DNA of 64,000 bases, from assembly GCA_020846975.1 (NCBI GenBank), contig JADLCX010000060.1, forward strand, positions 1 through 64,000. Reading direction: 5' to 3'. Positions 49,584 through 57,321 of this stretch are shown here, one piece after another (position 1 is the stretch's first letter; every line of letters starts with the position of its first letter). Source of the DNA: Phycisphaerales bacterium (GTDB lineage: Bacteria; Planctomycetota; Phycisphaerae; Phycisphaerales; UBA1924). A model generated the notes under the pieces. That model did not search any database. It saw only the letters and a list, made by a program, of their open reading frames with translations, and was not told the origin of the DNA. The position numbers and the translations under genes were made by a program.

Positions 49584-50540
49584 ATGTCGCCGTCCTCCTT
49601 CACTTTGGCTCCCCGTTCGACCACGATCGGCCGGCCGGTCGAGGTGCGTGGTGTGGGGCTGTTCACGGGCAAGCCGGTCGTGGTGATGCTGCGCCCCGGT
49701 GAAGCGGGAGCCGGGATTGGGTTCCGCCGCGTCGATCTGGGATCGCCCGAGTCCGGTGCGCGGATCGCGGCGATGCCCGACTTCATTCAACCCGAAGCGC
49801 GGCGGACGGTGCTGGGAACGGGGCCGACGGGTCCGAGCGTGCAGACTGTCGAGCACCTGCTCTCCGCCGTGCGCGGCATGGGCCTCACCGATCTCGAAGT
49901 CGAGGTCTCGGGTCCCGAACTGCCCATCGGCGATGGCTCGGCGGGCTTGTGGGTGTCGGCGATCCGCGGCGCGGGTGTTGTGGAGCGGCAAGCCCCGGCC
50001 GCGGCGGCGGTGGTGGTCCGCGAGCCGGTCCGGTTCGGAGCGGACGGGGCCGTCGTCGAGGCTCTTCCCCTGAGCCCGAGCGAACTGGCCGCGGCGGCGG
50101 ATGGGCGCGGGCCGGCGGCGTTCTACAGCTACCACCTCGACCTTTCCAACTTTCCCATCGCGGCGCTCGCGCCGATTGCGTGCAAGCGCATCCCGGCCCA
50201 GCACGCGTCGGTCGAACTGATGCTCAACGGGGAGGGGGGGGGCGACTACGAGCGAGAGGTCGCCCCGGCCCGGACGTTCAGCCTGCTGGAGGAAGCGCAG
50301 GCGGCGCGCGCCGCGGGGCTTTTCCAGCATGTCTCGCCCCGTGATCTTCTGGTCATCGGGAATGACGGTCCGATCGACAACGCCTACCGGTTCGACAACG
50401 AGCCGGCCCGGCACAAACTGCTCGACTTAGTCGGCGATCTCGCGCTGTGCGGCCGACCGATCGTGGGGCGGTTTGACGCGACGCGATCCGGGCACGCGCT
50501 GAATCAACGCCTGGCGACGCGATTGGCCGAACTAGCCTGA
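49584..50540 (+). CDS. lpxC: UDP-3-O-acyl-N-acetylglucosamine deacetylase
   Basis: A 318-residue zinc enzyme, first committed step of lipid A synthesis. Zinc-ligand contexts are present: VEHLLSAVRGMGL (His91) and RHKLLDLVGDLAL (His277 and Asp281), with the catalytic-loop ELPIGDGSAGLWV, RTFSLLEEAQAARAAGLF and SGHALNQRLA near the C-terminus. The length is normal for the stand-alone form, not an LpxC-FabZ fusion. A run of nine G at about 50233-50241 lies inside the coding region (encoding EGGG); a one-base slip there would truncate the enzyme. Lipid A synthesis genes support a Gram-negative outer membrane. Confidence 0.93.
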   Translation: MSPSSFTLAPRSTTIGRPVEVRGVGLFTGKPVVVMLRPGEAGAGIGFRRVDLGSPESGARIAAMPDFIQPEARRTVLGTGPTGPSVQTVEHLLSAVRGMGLTDLEVEVSGPELPIGDGSAGLWVSAIRGAGVVERQAPAAAAVVVREPVRFGADGAVVEALPLSPSELAAAADGRGPAAFYSYHLDLSNFPIAALAPIACKRIPAQHASVELMLNGEGGGDYEREVAPARTFSLLEEAQAARAAGLFQHVSPRDLLVIGNDGPIDNAYRFDNEPARHKLLDLVGDLALCGRPIVGRFDATRSGHALNQRLATRLAELA

Positions 50541-50741
50541 GCGAGGCCGAGGCTCGATGTCGCAACCGGGCCGGACGACACGGGTTAGAAATGCTCCGGC
50601 CGGATTCAAGCCGGCACGGGCGTTTGCCCGAACTTCATCCGACCGCGGCGCCCGTCGCGGGGCCCGCGGTGAGGGGCCGATGCACGGAATGGTGTTGGTC
50701 GTCCCGCCGAGTTCGGATACGCTCGTGAAGAGAGGTTGTGC

Positions 50742-51515
50742 ATGACGCGGTGGTGGATCAATCAGCAGCAGAACCGTGCGCGGTGGATGCGTGCCTTTAC
50801 GCTCATCGAGCTGCTGGTGGTCATGGCGATCATCGCGATCCTGGTGGGGATCACGATCCCCGCGCTCGGCAGCGCGCGGGAGACGTCTCGCCGCGTGAAG
50901 TGCATGGCCAACCTCAAGTCGTTCGGCCAGGGCCTGCAGAACTACATGAACGACAGCAAGGATGTGCTGCCCTTGGTGCGGCCGTTCCACGACACCGCGA
51001 GCAACCCGAGCGACCCGTCGCTGCTGGACATCATGACGACCTACCTCGACGCCTCCAAGCCCGAGCGCGAGGATCCGAGCGATCCCAACTCGCTGTACGT
51101 CAACGTTTCGGACGCGTTCAAGTGCCCGAGCGATCTGGTCGGCAAGGACCAGCAGACCAACTTCGAGCCCCTGTGGCGTTCCAGCGGGATCAGTTACGAG
51201 TACTTCGCCGGCGCGCTGATGATCGGCATCGAGTTTCTGACCATCCCGGTCGAGGTCCGCGCCCGCGCGGTGACCAAGACGTACGAGCTGCCGAGGTGGA
51301 AGGACCTGCCGGTGATGATCGACAACGACGACTGGCACCCGCAGCGGCGGGGCGCGGTGCCGCGGAACGCGCTGTACTTCGGCGACTGGCACGTCGATTG
51401 GGCCACCGACCTGACCCGCTACCAGAACCAGGCGCTGCGCGTCGACCAGGTCTGGGCCGAACTTCTGTGCGACATGGGCCGGTTCGGTGGTCTGCGGCTT
51501 CCGGGCTGCCAGTGA
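50742..51515 (+). CDS. type II secretion/pilin-like prepilin protein (pseudopilin)
   Basis: A 257-residue protein with an N-terminal prepilin signal: a short basic leader then [20 protein letters not shown] (18-37), with the conserved Phe+1 and Glu+5, although the residue before the cleavage site is Ala instead of Gly. The globular part ends with a family-like strand ([15 protein letters not shown]). Planctomycetes carry many such proteins; they assemble at the inner membrane after prepilin peptidase cleavage, but a pilus or secretion role for this one is unproven. GAGAGG lies 6 bases before ATG 50742. Two exported or membrane proteins follow closely. Confidence 0.87.
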   Translation: MTRWWINQQQNRARWMRAFTLIELLVVMAIIAILVGITIPALGSARETSRRVKCMANLKSFGQGLQNYMNDSKDVLPLVRPFHDTASNPSDPSLLDIMTTYLDASKPEREDPSDPNSLYVNVSDAFKCPSDLVGKDQQTNFEPLWRSSGISYEYFAGALMIGIEFLTIPVEVRARAVTKTYELPRWKDLPVMIDNDDWHPQRRGAVPRNALYFGDWHVDWATDLTRYQNQALRVDQVWAELLCDMGRFGGLRLPGCQ

Positions 51516-51542
51516 GATCGCATTGCTGATCGAGTGGAACGC

Positions 51543-52394
51543 ATGAGCACGCCAAACAACACGCCCAACGGCCCGTCTCCCGCGCCCGGCTCGCTGCTGG
51601 AGGGCCTGGACATTCCGGCTCGGGCGGCGAGCGCGGGGAAGCCCGCTCGCGCGCCGCGGCCGTTCGTGCCGCCGATCCTGAAGGACAACCGCTTGACGCG
51701 CTGGTGCGGCCGGAACAGGCGAGTCGCTTGGGCGGCGCTGGCTCTGCTTGCGGTCGGCGCGGGGGTGGGGGGCTACCTCATTCTGCGGCCGATGCCCGAG
51801 CCCGACTTTGCCAGCGCACCGATGGCCGACCTGCTCGACTACACGCTGCTGGAGGACGAGTTCAACAACCTGCCCGTGGCCAAGCGCCGCGAACTGCTCA
51901 AGGAACTCATTGAGCGGTTCACCAAGATGTCGTCGAGCGATTCGGCCGAGATGGCCGCGTGGGCCGCGATGATCGAGGGCGATCTGCGAGAGCAGATCAT
52001 GAAGAACGCCTCCAAGCTCGCGATCGACACGTGGGACGAGTTCGCGACCGACTACCGCACCGTCCCCGACGATCAGCGAGAGGCCTTCCTCGACAAGACC
52101 GTTGTCGATTTCTTCAAGATGATGGAGGGCTTCAACCCCAACGGGCCGCGCAATGTCTCCGATGAGGAGCGGCTCGAACAGGCCCGCGCCCAGGCCAAGC
52201 GGGATCAGGAGATGATCCGCTCCGACGATGCGCCCTCCAGCGGCGAGCTCGGCCAGATGGCCGACTTCCTCCGCAACGGGCTGGGCAAGTTCGCCACGCC
52301 GCAGGCCCAGATGCGCTCCCAGCAGCTCATGCGCGACATGACCCGGCACCTCCGCGGCCAGGACATTTCGACCGGCAAGCCCAAGCCCCGGTAA
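51543..52394 (+). CDS. single-pass membrane protein of unknown function
   Basis: A 283-residue protein: Pro/Ala-rich cytoplasmic N-terminus (1-60), one membrane segment (WAALALLAVGAGVGGYLILR, about 63-82) and a helical extracytoplasmic domain (ADLLDYTLLEDEFNNLPVAK, RRELLKELIERFTKM, WDEFATDYRTVPDDQREAFL). No known family is recognised. It follows the pseudopilin gene by 27 bases and precedes a signal-peptide protein with similar helical, charged composition, so the three may act together at the envelope. ATG 51543 is preferred to GTG 51534. Confidence 0.75.
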   Translation: MSTPNNTPNGPSPAPGSLLEGLDIPARAASAGKPARAPRPFVPPILKDNRLTRWCGRNRRVAWAALALLAVGAGVGGYLILRPMPEPDFASAPMADLLDYTLLEDEFNNLPVAKRRELLKELIERFTKMSSSDSAEMAAWAAMIEGDLREQIMKNASKLAIDTWDEFATDYRTVPDDQREAFLDKTVVDFFKMMEGFNPNGPRNVSDEERLEQARAQAKRDQEMIRSDDAPSSGELGQMADFLRNGLGKFATPQAQMRSQQLMRDMTRHLRGQDISTGKPKPR

Positions 52395-52489
52395 CCCGTG
52401 CCGCCGGCCGCCGGGAAATAGGGCCGCGTTTACGGCGTTCAGCCCTGACTCCGCCGATGCTCGCCATCGGGGGATCTGGAGACCGACCC

Positions 52490-53641
52490 ATGTTCCGAAC
52501 CCGACTCCTCGCCGTCGTTGCGGGCTTGTGGACCGCGCAGGCCGCCATCGCCCAGACCACCGAGAAGTCCGCGCTCCCGACGCCCCCGTCTCCCTCGCCC
52601 GCGGCCAACGCTCCGCTGAGCGGCCCGAGCGTCGCTCCGCGCGATGTGCCCGGCGTCGAGGGCCGGTTCGGCGAGAGTGCCGATGGGCTTCGTCGCCGTC
52701 TGGGCGACCGCATCCCGCCGCGGGTCATGAAGCAGGCTCTCGGCGCGATCCTGGGGGAGGATGCTCGCGAGGATGTGCGCGCCACGCCTGAGCAGCGAGA
52801 GAAGATCGAGCGGGTGCAGAGGGAGTTCGAGGAGCAACTCCGCGAGTACCTCCGGACGCACCGCGACGAACTGATGGAAGTCCGCGGCATGATGCCCGCC
52901 GACAGCCCGATCGGCGAGATGCTGCGGCGCTACGGGGTAGAGAGGCCGCGTGACGGCGCTCAGGCCCGCCGTCGCGCCCGGGCGGCCGAGGGGGGCGGGC
53001 CGACCGAAGCCCGTGCGCCGGAAGCCATGGCCGATGCGCCGTCCGACAAGCCTCCGGCACGCCCGGCGGAGCAGGTCCCGCCGGAGAAGCGCGAGCGGGT
53101 CCGCGAACTCCTCGAAGGAATGCCGCAGCCCGAGCAGGCTCTCACGAGGGTCTGGAAGGAACTGACGCCCGAGCAGCGCAAGGCCGTCGAAGCGCGTCTG
53201 AACGATTACCGGGAACGACAGGCCAAGGCCCGCGAGGACGCCTACGTCAAGCAGAGGGCCGGCAAGGACAGCGCGCCAGCGCGGCCCGATGCGAGCGCGC
53301 CTGAGCCGCGCGGGCGCGCCGAGGGCGCGCGAGGCGAGCCCGGCGCGCCGCCGCGCGAGGAGATGATGATGGCGCCCGAGAGCGATCGTGCCGGCGCGCC
53401 CGCCGATGCCCCGCGCCGTAACCGCGCCCAGGCCGCCGGCGCCGATCGTCGCCAGCGACTGCTCCGAATGTTCGAGGCGATGACTCCCGAGCAACAGGAC
53501 CAGTTGCTCGAGCGGCTCGAACAGCGCATGCGCGAGACGAGCGGCGGACGAGGACGCCCGGCGCGCGGAGAGCCCAAGCCCGCGCCCGACATGAAGGACC
53601 AGCCTGTCCCGCGTCCGGAAGAAGTTGCCGATCCCGAGTGA
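52490..53641 (+). CDS. exported charged helical protein of unknown function
   Basis: A 383-residue protein with a clear signal peptide (MFRTRLLAVVAGLWTAQAAIA). The mature protein is rich in Arg, Glu, Ala and Pro. Two helical segments contain repeat-like phrases TPEQREKIERVQREFEEQLR and TPEQRKAVEARLNDYRERQA, and a third TPEQQDQLLERLEQRMRETS. The LTPEQR pattern recalls periplasmic CpxP/Spy-type chaperones, which is a resemblance rather than an assignment. Long acidic/basic linkers separate the repeats. GGAG is 9 bases before ATG 52490. It is the third gene after the pseudopilin. Confidence 0.76.
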   Translation: MFRTRLLAVVAGLWTAQAAIAQTTEKSALPTPPSPSPAANAPLSGPSVAPRDVPGVEGRFGESADGLRRRLGDRIPPRVMKQALGAILGEDAREDVRATPEQREKIERVQREFEEQLREYLRTHRDELMEVRGMMPADSPIGEMLRRYGVERPRDGAQARRRARAAEGGGPTEARAPEAMADAPSDKPPARPAEQVPPEKRERVRELLEGMPQPEQALTRVWKELTPEQRKAVEARLNDYRERQAKAREDAYVKQRAGKDSAPARPDASAPEPRGRAEGARGEPGAPPREEMMMAPESDRAGAPADAPRRNRAQAAGADRRQRLLRMFEAMTPEQQDQLLERLEQRMRETSGGRGRPARGEPKPAPDMKDQPVPRPEEVADPE

Positions 53642-54028
53642 CGAGCACCGGCGTCGAAGCCCGATTCCGATGAAGCGTCCAATAACCTGCGTCGCGCGCT
53701 GATCGAGCGTCCGCCGGCGATTCCTGCCGCGGAATCTTCTGCGCGGCGCTTCCGTTCGGTTTTGATACGCGCGGGGTGGCTACGTCAAGCCGCAAGGCTT
53801 GCGCAGAGCGCCGAGTTATCCGGTCCAAGCGAAAAAAGAGGGGAAATCTCGCTCGATTTCACTGGAACATCGGCCGACGGATTTCGTATAAGTGGGTGTC
53901 CGTGCTCAGTTTCTGGGCTAAGATCGTTTGTTCAACTTGGGCAATCTGGAAGGCCGTCGTCGAGGTTCTTTGTGCTCGGGGCGTGCCAACTCGCGGGCCG
54001 GATTGCACACTACACGAGTCTTCCGCGC
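53642..54028. other. gene-free stretch before the structured RNA candidate
   Basis: No open frame here has convincing start signals or codon use. A small stem GATTCC/GGAATC around 53725 could end the preceding gene. A TATAAG at 53887-53892 is a possible -10 without a good -35. The composition is less GC-rich than the coding neighbourhood. Confidence 0.45.
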
Positions 54029-54160
54029 GGGTCTGTCCGCCATCCGATTGGCGTCTTTCGGTTCCAGGACTGCACCGAAGCCGATATAGACCCGACCTCC
54101 CTTTGATCTCTCTCTCCTCCAGCGGGGCGCTGTCTTGCGATGGCGCCCTGCTTTGTTTTT
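54029..54160 (+). ncRNA. candidate structured RNA ending in a rho-independent terminator
   Basis: A three-way junction can be drawn by eye: P1 GGGTCT (54029-54034) with AGACCC (54088-54093), P2 CGCCA/TGGCG (54038-54053) and P3 TTCGGT/ACCGAA (54057-54079). A terminator follows at 54121-54160 with no coding sequence between. It matches no RNA family I know by sequence (not tmRNA, RNase P, SRP or 6S signatures). The 5' end is unknown and could lie as far back as about 53.7 kb. Confidence 0.3.
54121..54160 (+). terminator. rho-independent terminator, plus strand
   Basis: AGCGGGGCGC (54121-54130) pairs with GCGCCCTGCT (54143-54152), with one G-U, followed by TTGTTTTT. It points away from the gene-free stretch at 53.7-54.1 kb, implying that this stretch is transcribed. 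Confidence 0.65.
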
Positions 54161-54194
54161 GGTTTGCGCGCAGGGCGGTGTGAGCCAATGAAAA

Positions 54195-54233
54195 CACGCC
54201 CGGGGGCGGAGCAACAAACGGCCCCCGGGCGTG
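54195..54233 (-). terminator. rho-independent terminator of the minus-strand gene ending at 54262
   Basis: A perfect 13-bp stem (54195-54207 with 54221-54233) is followed on the minus strand by TTTT, 29 bases beyond the stop codon. It nearly abuts the plus-strand terminator, an arrangement typical of converging units. Confidence 0.75.
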
Positions 54234-54261
54234 GAACACATCGGTCTTGATTCAGGCCGGA

Positions 54262-54768
54262 TCAGGCGGCGCGCGGCCGGTCGGAGCCGTCGTCGTCGCT
54301 GGTTTCCGGCGCGATGGGAAAGCGGAACGCCGCGTCCACCTGCGACCGGAAGTCGTCGAGGCGGGACTGCATGCGCTCCAGCGTGCTCTCGATCTGGCGC
54401 ACCAGGTCGCGCGAGTTCACGATCCGGCCCGCGCACTCGGGGTCGTCGAGGTCCGGGTCGGGCACCAGCGCGCACGGGCTGTCGGTGCCGGTGAAGCGGC
54501 GCTCCACGGGCGCGCGATCGACCTTCGCCGCGACGAGTCTTTCCGGACGCTCCAGCCTGCGCCACGCGCCCGCCGGCCCGGCGACACCCGCCGGCGTGCC
54601 CGGGAACTTGTAGCTCGACGGGCGCGAGATCGCCGGCCGCGCCCCGCTGTCGGCGGTCGGGGTCGTCCGCACCAGTCGAAGATGCGGGTTCTCCGTCCTG
54701 AGCGCGGAGGTTGGGTTGGGCGGCGTGGGAGGTTTGCGGGGGGTGGTTGGGCCAGATGAGCGGCGCAT
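54262..54768 (-). CDS. unknown small protein with C-terminal helical segment
   Basis: A 168-residue protein not assigned to a family. The first half is Pro/Arg/Thr-rich and probably disordered. Residues about 110-150 (IVNSRDLVRQIESTLERMQS, RLDDFRSQVDAAFRFP) form a likely amphipathic helix or coiled coil, and the end is acidic (ETSDDDGSD). There is no signal peptide or membrane segment. AGGAGG lies 11 bases before ATG 54768, and a strong terminator follows the gene, both supporting expression. Confidence 0.68.
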   Translation of the reverse strand: MRRSSGPTTPRKPPTPPNPTSALRTENPHLRLVRTTPTADSGARPAISRPSSYKFPGTPAGVAGPAGAWRRLERPERLVAAKVDRAPVERRFTGTDSPCALVPDPDLDDPECAGRIVNSRDLVRQIESTLERMQSRLDDFRSQVDAAFRFPIAPETSDDDGSDRPRAA

Positions 54769-55006
54769 GAGTGCGGTCCTCCTGATCAACGCACTGGAGG
54801 AGATCCGTGCCGCCGCGCGGCGGTACGGCCGCATCACCATCGGCCCGCCGCGCCGGACGTTGCGGGCCTTGCCGGATGAACCTCGCGCCGATGCTCGTCG
54901 GAGGGTGCCAGAATCGGCGCGACTGGTTCAGTCGGAAACGTGGGTATCCGAGAACCGCGCGCGGTCCGCAAACGTGCCGGAGTTGCGGGGCCGGGGGGCG
55001 GTCCGA

Positions 55007-55804
55007 TCACGCGCCCGGTTTATTGCCATTGACCTTCGCACGCCCCAGCGGGAGGCGAAGGCGCGAGAACGCGCTGATCTTGGGCTCTTTGCCCGCCAAG
55101 GCCCGCGCGATATTGGCCCGATGCCGGTAGATGATGACCCCGGCGAGGATGGCCGTCAGTACGACGTAGTGCCAGTCGAGCACGCCGTCGCCGAGCCCCA
55201 TCTTCGTTCCCGGACGCACCTCGTCGCCCGGGAACATCCGCCAGCGGATCGCGAGTGCGGGCGCCACGAGCGTGAGCACCGGTGCCATGACCGCCGCGAC
55301 CACCGACGACACCCCGACCATCCGCGTCAGGCGCAGACAGACCAGCCAGATCGTTACCGCGCCGATCATCGCGATCGTCATGATCGGGTAGCAACCCGCC
55401 AGCGCACCGAATCCCGTGGCCACGCCCTTGCCGCCCCTGAATCCCAGCCACACCGGGAAGATGTGCCCGACAACCGCCGCGCCGCCCACGGCCAGCGGTC
55501 CCAGGTTCAGCATGGCCGAGTCGAGCGTCTTCAGCGTCGGCTCGGGCGTGCTGGTGAATCCGCGCGTCGCGAACGCCGTCGCCATCACCGCGGGAACCAA
55601 CCCTTTGAGCACGTCCAGCCCGAAGCAGGTCGCCCCGACCCGCCAGCCCATCACCCGCCACACGTTGGTCGCGCCGATGTTTCCCGAGCCGTGCTTGCGG
55701 ATATCCACCCCGCGGGCCCGCGCCAGGAGCGGCCCGACAGGGATCGAGCCCACGAAGTAGGCGATCGCGAGCAGGGCCAGCAGCCATCGGGCATCGGTCG
55801 GCAC
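55007..55804 (-). CDS. plsY: acyl-phosphate:glycerol-3-phosphate acyltransferase
   Basis: A 265-residue polytopic enzyme that adds the first acyl chain to glycerol-3-phosphate in phospholipid synthesis, using acyl phosphate. The three conserved loops are present: HGSGNIGATNVWRVMGW (motif 1), GHIFPVWLGFRGGKGVATGF (motif 2) and a GLGDGVLDWHYV region before the last helix, with IYRHRANIARALAGKEP at the C-terminus. It is longer than the roughly 205-residue E. coli protein because of extra loops (about 85-100 and 185-205). It starts with GTG at 55804. Confidence 0.92.
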   Translation of the reverse strand: MPTDARWLLALLAIAYFVGSIPVGPLLARARGVDIRKHGSGNIGATNVWRVMGWRVGATCFGLDVLKGLVPAVMATAFATRGFTSTPEPTLKTLDSAMLNLGPLAVGGAAVVGHIFPVWLGFRGGKGVATGFGALAGCYPIMTIAMIGAVTIWLVCLRLTRMVGVSSVVAAVMAPVLTLVAPALAIRWRMFPGDEVRPGTKMGLGDGVLDWHYVVLTAILAGVIIYRHRANIARALAGKEPKISAFSRLRLPLGRAKVNGNKPGA

Positions 55805-55896
55805 GGCTCAAAGGATAGCGGCATCGACCGGCCGGCTCGGAATCCACGACTTCGCCCGGCGCGGCGGTAGTATTCCGCCCGTTCGGAGATCTCCCG

Positions 55897-56715
55897 ATGA
55901 AGTTTGCGTGTGCGGTAGTCTGCGTCGGCGTGCTGGCGGTCCCTTCGTGGGGCCAGTTGATCGGCAGGGTGCCTCCCGCGCCCCCGCCGACCCCTGAGTT
56001 CGTTCCGCCACCGCCTCCCGAGCCCGTCGCCCCGCCCAAGCCCGTCGAGCCGGAGAAGGCGCCGCCGTCGCTCGTTGTGCAGGACAACGGCAAGGTCCGT
56101 CGCTACGTGAACGGACCGGAACGGGCCGCCATCGAGTTGTTCCCGTTCGACGACGCGACCCGCACCAAGATCGCGGCTTCCGACGCCAAGCGCAACGCCG
56201 AGCTCGAGCGCCTGGCGCTCGACCGCCTCGATGCGGTTCTGGCCGCCCGTGTCCGGCTCAGGACCATCGATCAGGTCAGGACGATCAACGAGTTTGACGC
56301 GGCCAAGCAGGCCGCGACGCCGCTGCAGGTCGAAAAACTCTCGGACCGGCTCCTGCGTGACGGAGCCATCACGCCCTCGCAGCAGAGCAAGCTCGAACAG
56401 ATGGTCAAGGAGTACGAGGCCGCGATCGGTCAGGAGATCCGCTCGGACCCGAAGTTCGATGTCCAGAACATCTTCAACGCGGTCGCCGCAACGAGCTTCG
56501 AGAAAGCCACGCGGGACATGCTCGGCGCGTTCGAGCATCTGGCGTCTCGTGCGGCGGCCAAGCTCCCTGATTCGGCATCGGACCTGAACCTGACCTCCGA
56601 GCAATCGGCCGCGCTGGGCCGTGCCCCTTCGGTGGATGCGGTCGTGTCAACGCTGAGTGTTGACCAGCTTCGCACGCTGCTCGGCAAGAGCCTGCCCGAT
56701 GCCCCGGCGAAGTGA
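55897..56715 (+). CDS. exported protein with Pro-rich linker, function unknown
   Basis: A 272-residue protein with a signal peptide (MKFACAVVCVGVLAVPSWG), a Pro-rich stretch (PPAPPPTPEFVPPPPPEPV..., 26-57) and then a helical domain of about 190 residues (ELERLALDRLDAVLAARVRL, KLSDRLLRDGAITPSQQSKL). SDRLLRDGAITPSQ recalls short regulatory helices, but I cannot assign a family. It converges on the Rrf2 gene with 6 bases between stops and is divergent from plsY. Confidence 0.75.
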   Translation: MKFACAVVCVGVLAVPSWGQLIGRVPPAPPPTPEFVPPPPPEPVAPPKPVEPEKAPPSLVVQDNGKVRRYVNGPERAAIELFPFDDATRTKIAASDAKRNAELERLALDRLDAVLAARVRLRTIDQVRTINEFDAAKQAATPLQVEKLSDRLLRDGAITPSQQSKLEQMVKEYEAAIGQEIRSDPKFDVQNIFNAVAATSFEKATRDMLGAFEHLASRAAAKLPDSASDLNLTSEQSAALGRAPSVDAVVSTLSVDQLRTLLGKSLPDAPAK

Positions 56716-56721
56716 ACCCGA

Positions 56722-57192
56722 TCAGTGGGGCCGGGCCGAGACGGTCAGCCGGGCCTTCGTGCCGTCGCCGTTCACATCGCAGAGCGGGGTCGGTCCATCA
56801 TTCTTGCTCACGAGGTCCGCCAGCGTGACCCCGGAATAGACGTCGATGACGGCCTTGGCCGCCGCGTCGATCCGCTTGTGCAGCGGGCACAGACCCGCGC
56901 CGTGGGAGGGCAGCCCGAGCGGACAAGCGGTGATCCGCTTGATCTCGGCCACGGCCTGAACGATCTCGATCAGCGCGATCTTTCCGGGTTCCCGGCTCAA
57001 CTGATACCCGCCGCGCACGCCGCGCCGGCCGTGGATCAAACCCGCGGCCGAGAGTTGTTGCAGCACCTTCGCGAGATAGTGCGGCGGTACCTGGGTGCTC
57101 GCGGCCAGAGTCGTGGTGGGAACCAGCGTCTCGGGCGTCAGCGAAAGCCAGGCCATGGCACGTAAGGCGTATTCGGTCGTTTGTGACAGCAC
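56722..57192 (-). CDS. Rrf2-family transcriptional regulator
   Basis: A 156-residue winged-helix repressor. The N-terminal MLSQTTEYALRAMAWLSL and TTLAASTQVPPHYLAKVLQQ (recognition helix), then LSAAGLIHGRRGVRGGYQLS, are classic. Possible Fe-S or redox ligands are Cys in ITACPLGLP and GLCPLHKRI, with a third in PTPLCDVNGD; the spacing is not exactly that of IscR or NsrR. It starts with GTG 57192, preceded by GGGAG 9 bases upstream, and lies 129 bases downstream of the metal ATPase gene on the same strand, suggesting linked metal or redox control. Confidence 0.9.
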   Translation of the reverse strand: MLSQTTEYALRAMAWLSLTPETLVPTTTLAASTQVPPHYLAKVLQQLSAAGLIHGRRGVRGGYQLSREPGKIALIEIVQAVAEIKRITACPLGLPSHGAGLCPLHKRIDAAAKAVIDVYSGVTLADLVSKNDGPTPLCDVNGDGTKARLTVSARPH

Positions 57193-57321
57193 CGATCGTG
57201 CTCCCGGGTGCGCGTGAACAAGAGATACAGGCGTTGGATCCGACCTATGCGAACGGAGCCCCGCTCGGTGGCACCGAAGCGGAGATATTCAACCGTAACT
57301 CCGGAAAGCGTCTTGGCTTGG

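Noticed and set aside
53762..54183. Two overlapping frames in the gene-free stretch
   Set aside because: Poor codon bias, no start signals, and a terminator inside one of them; an RNA is more likely.
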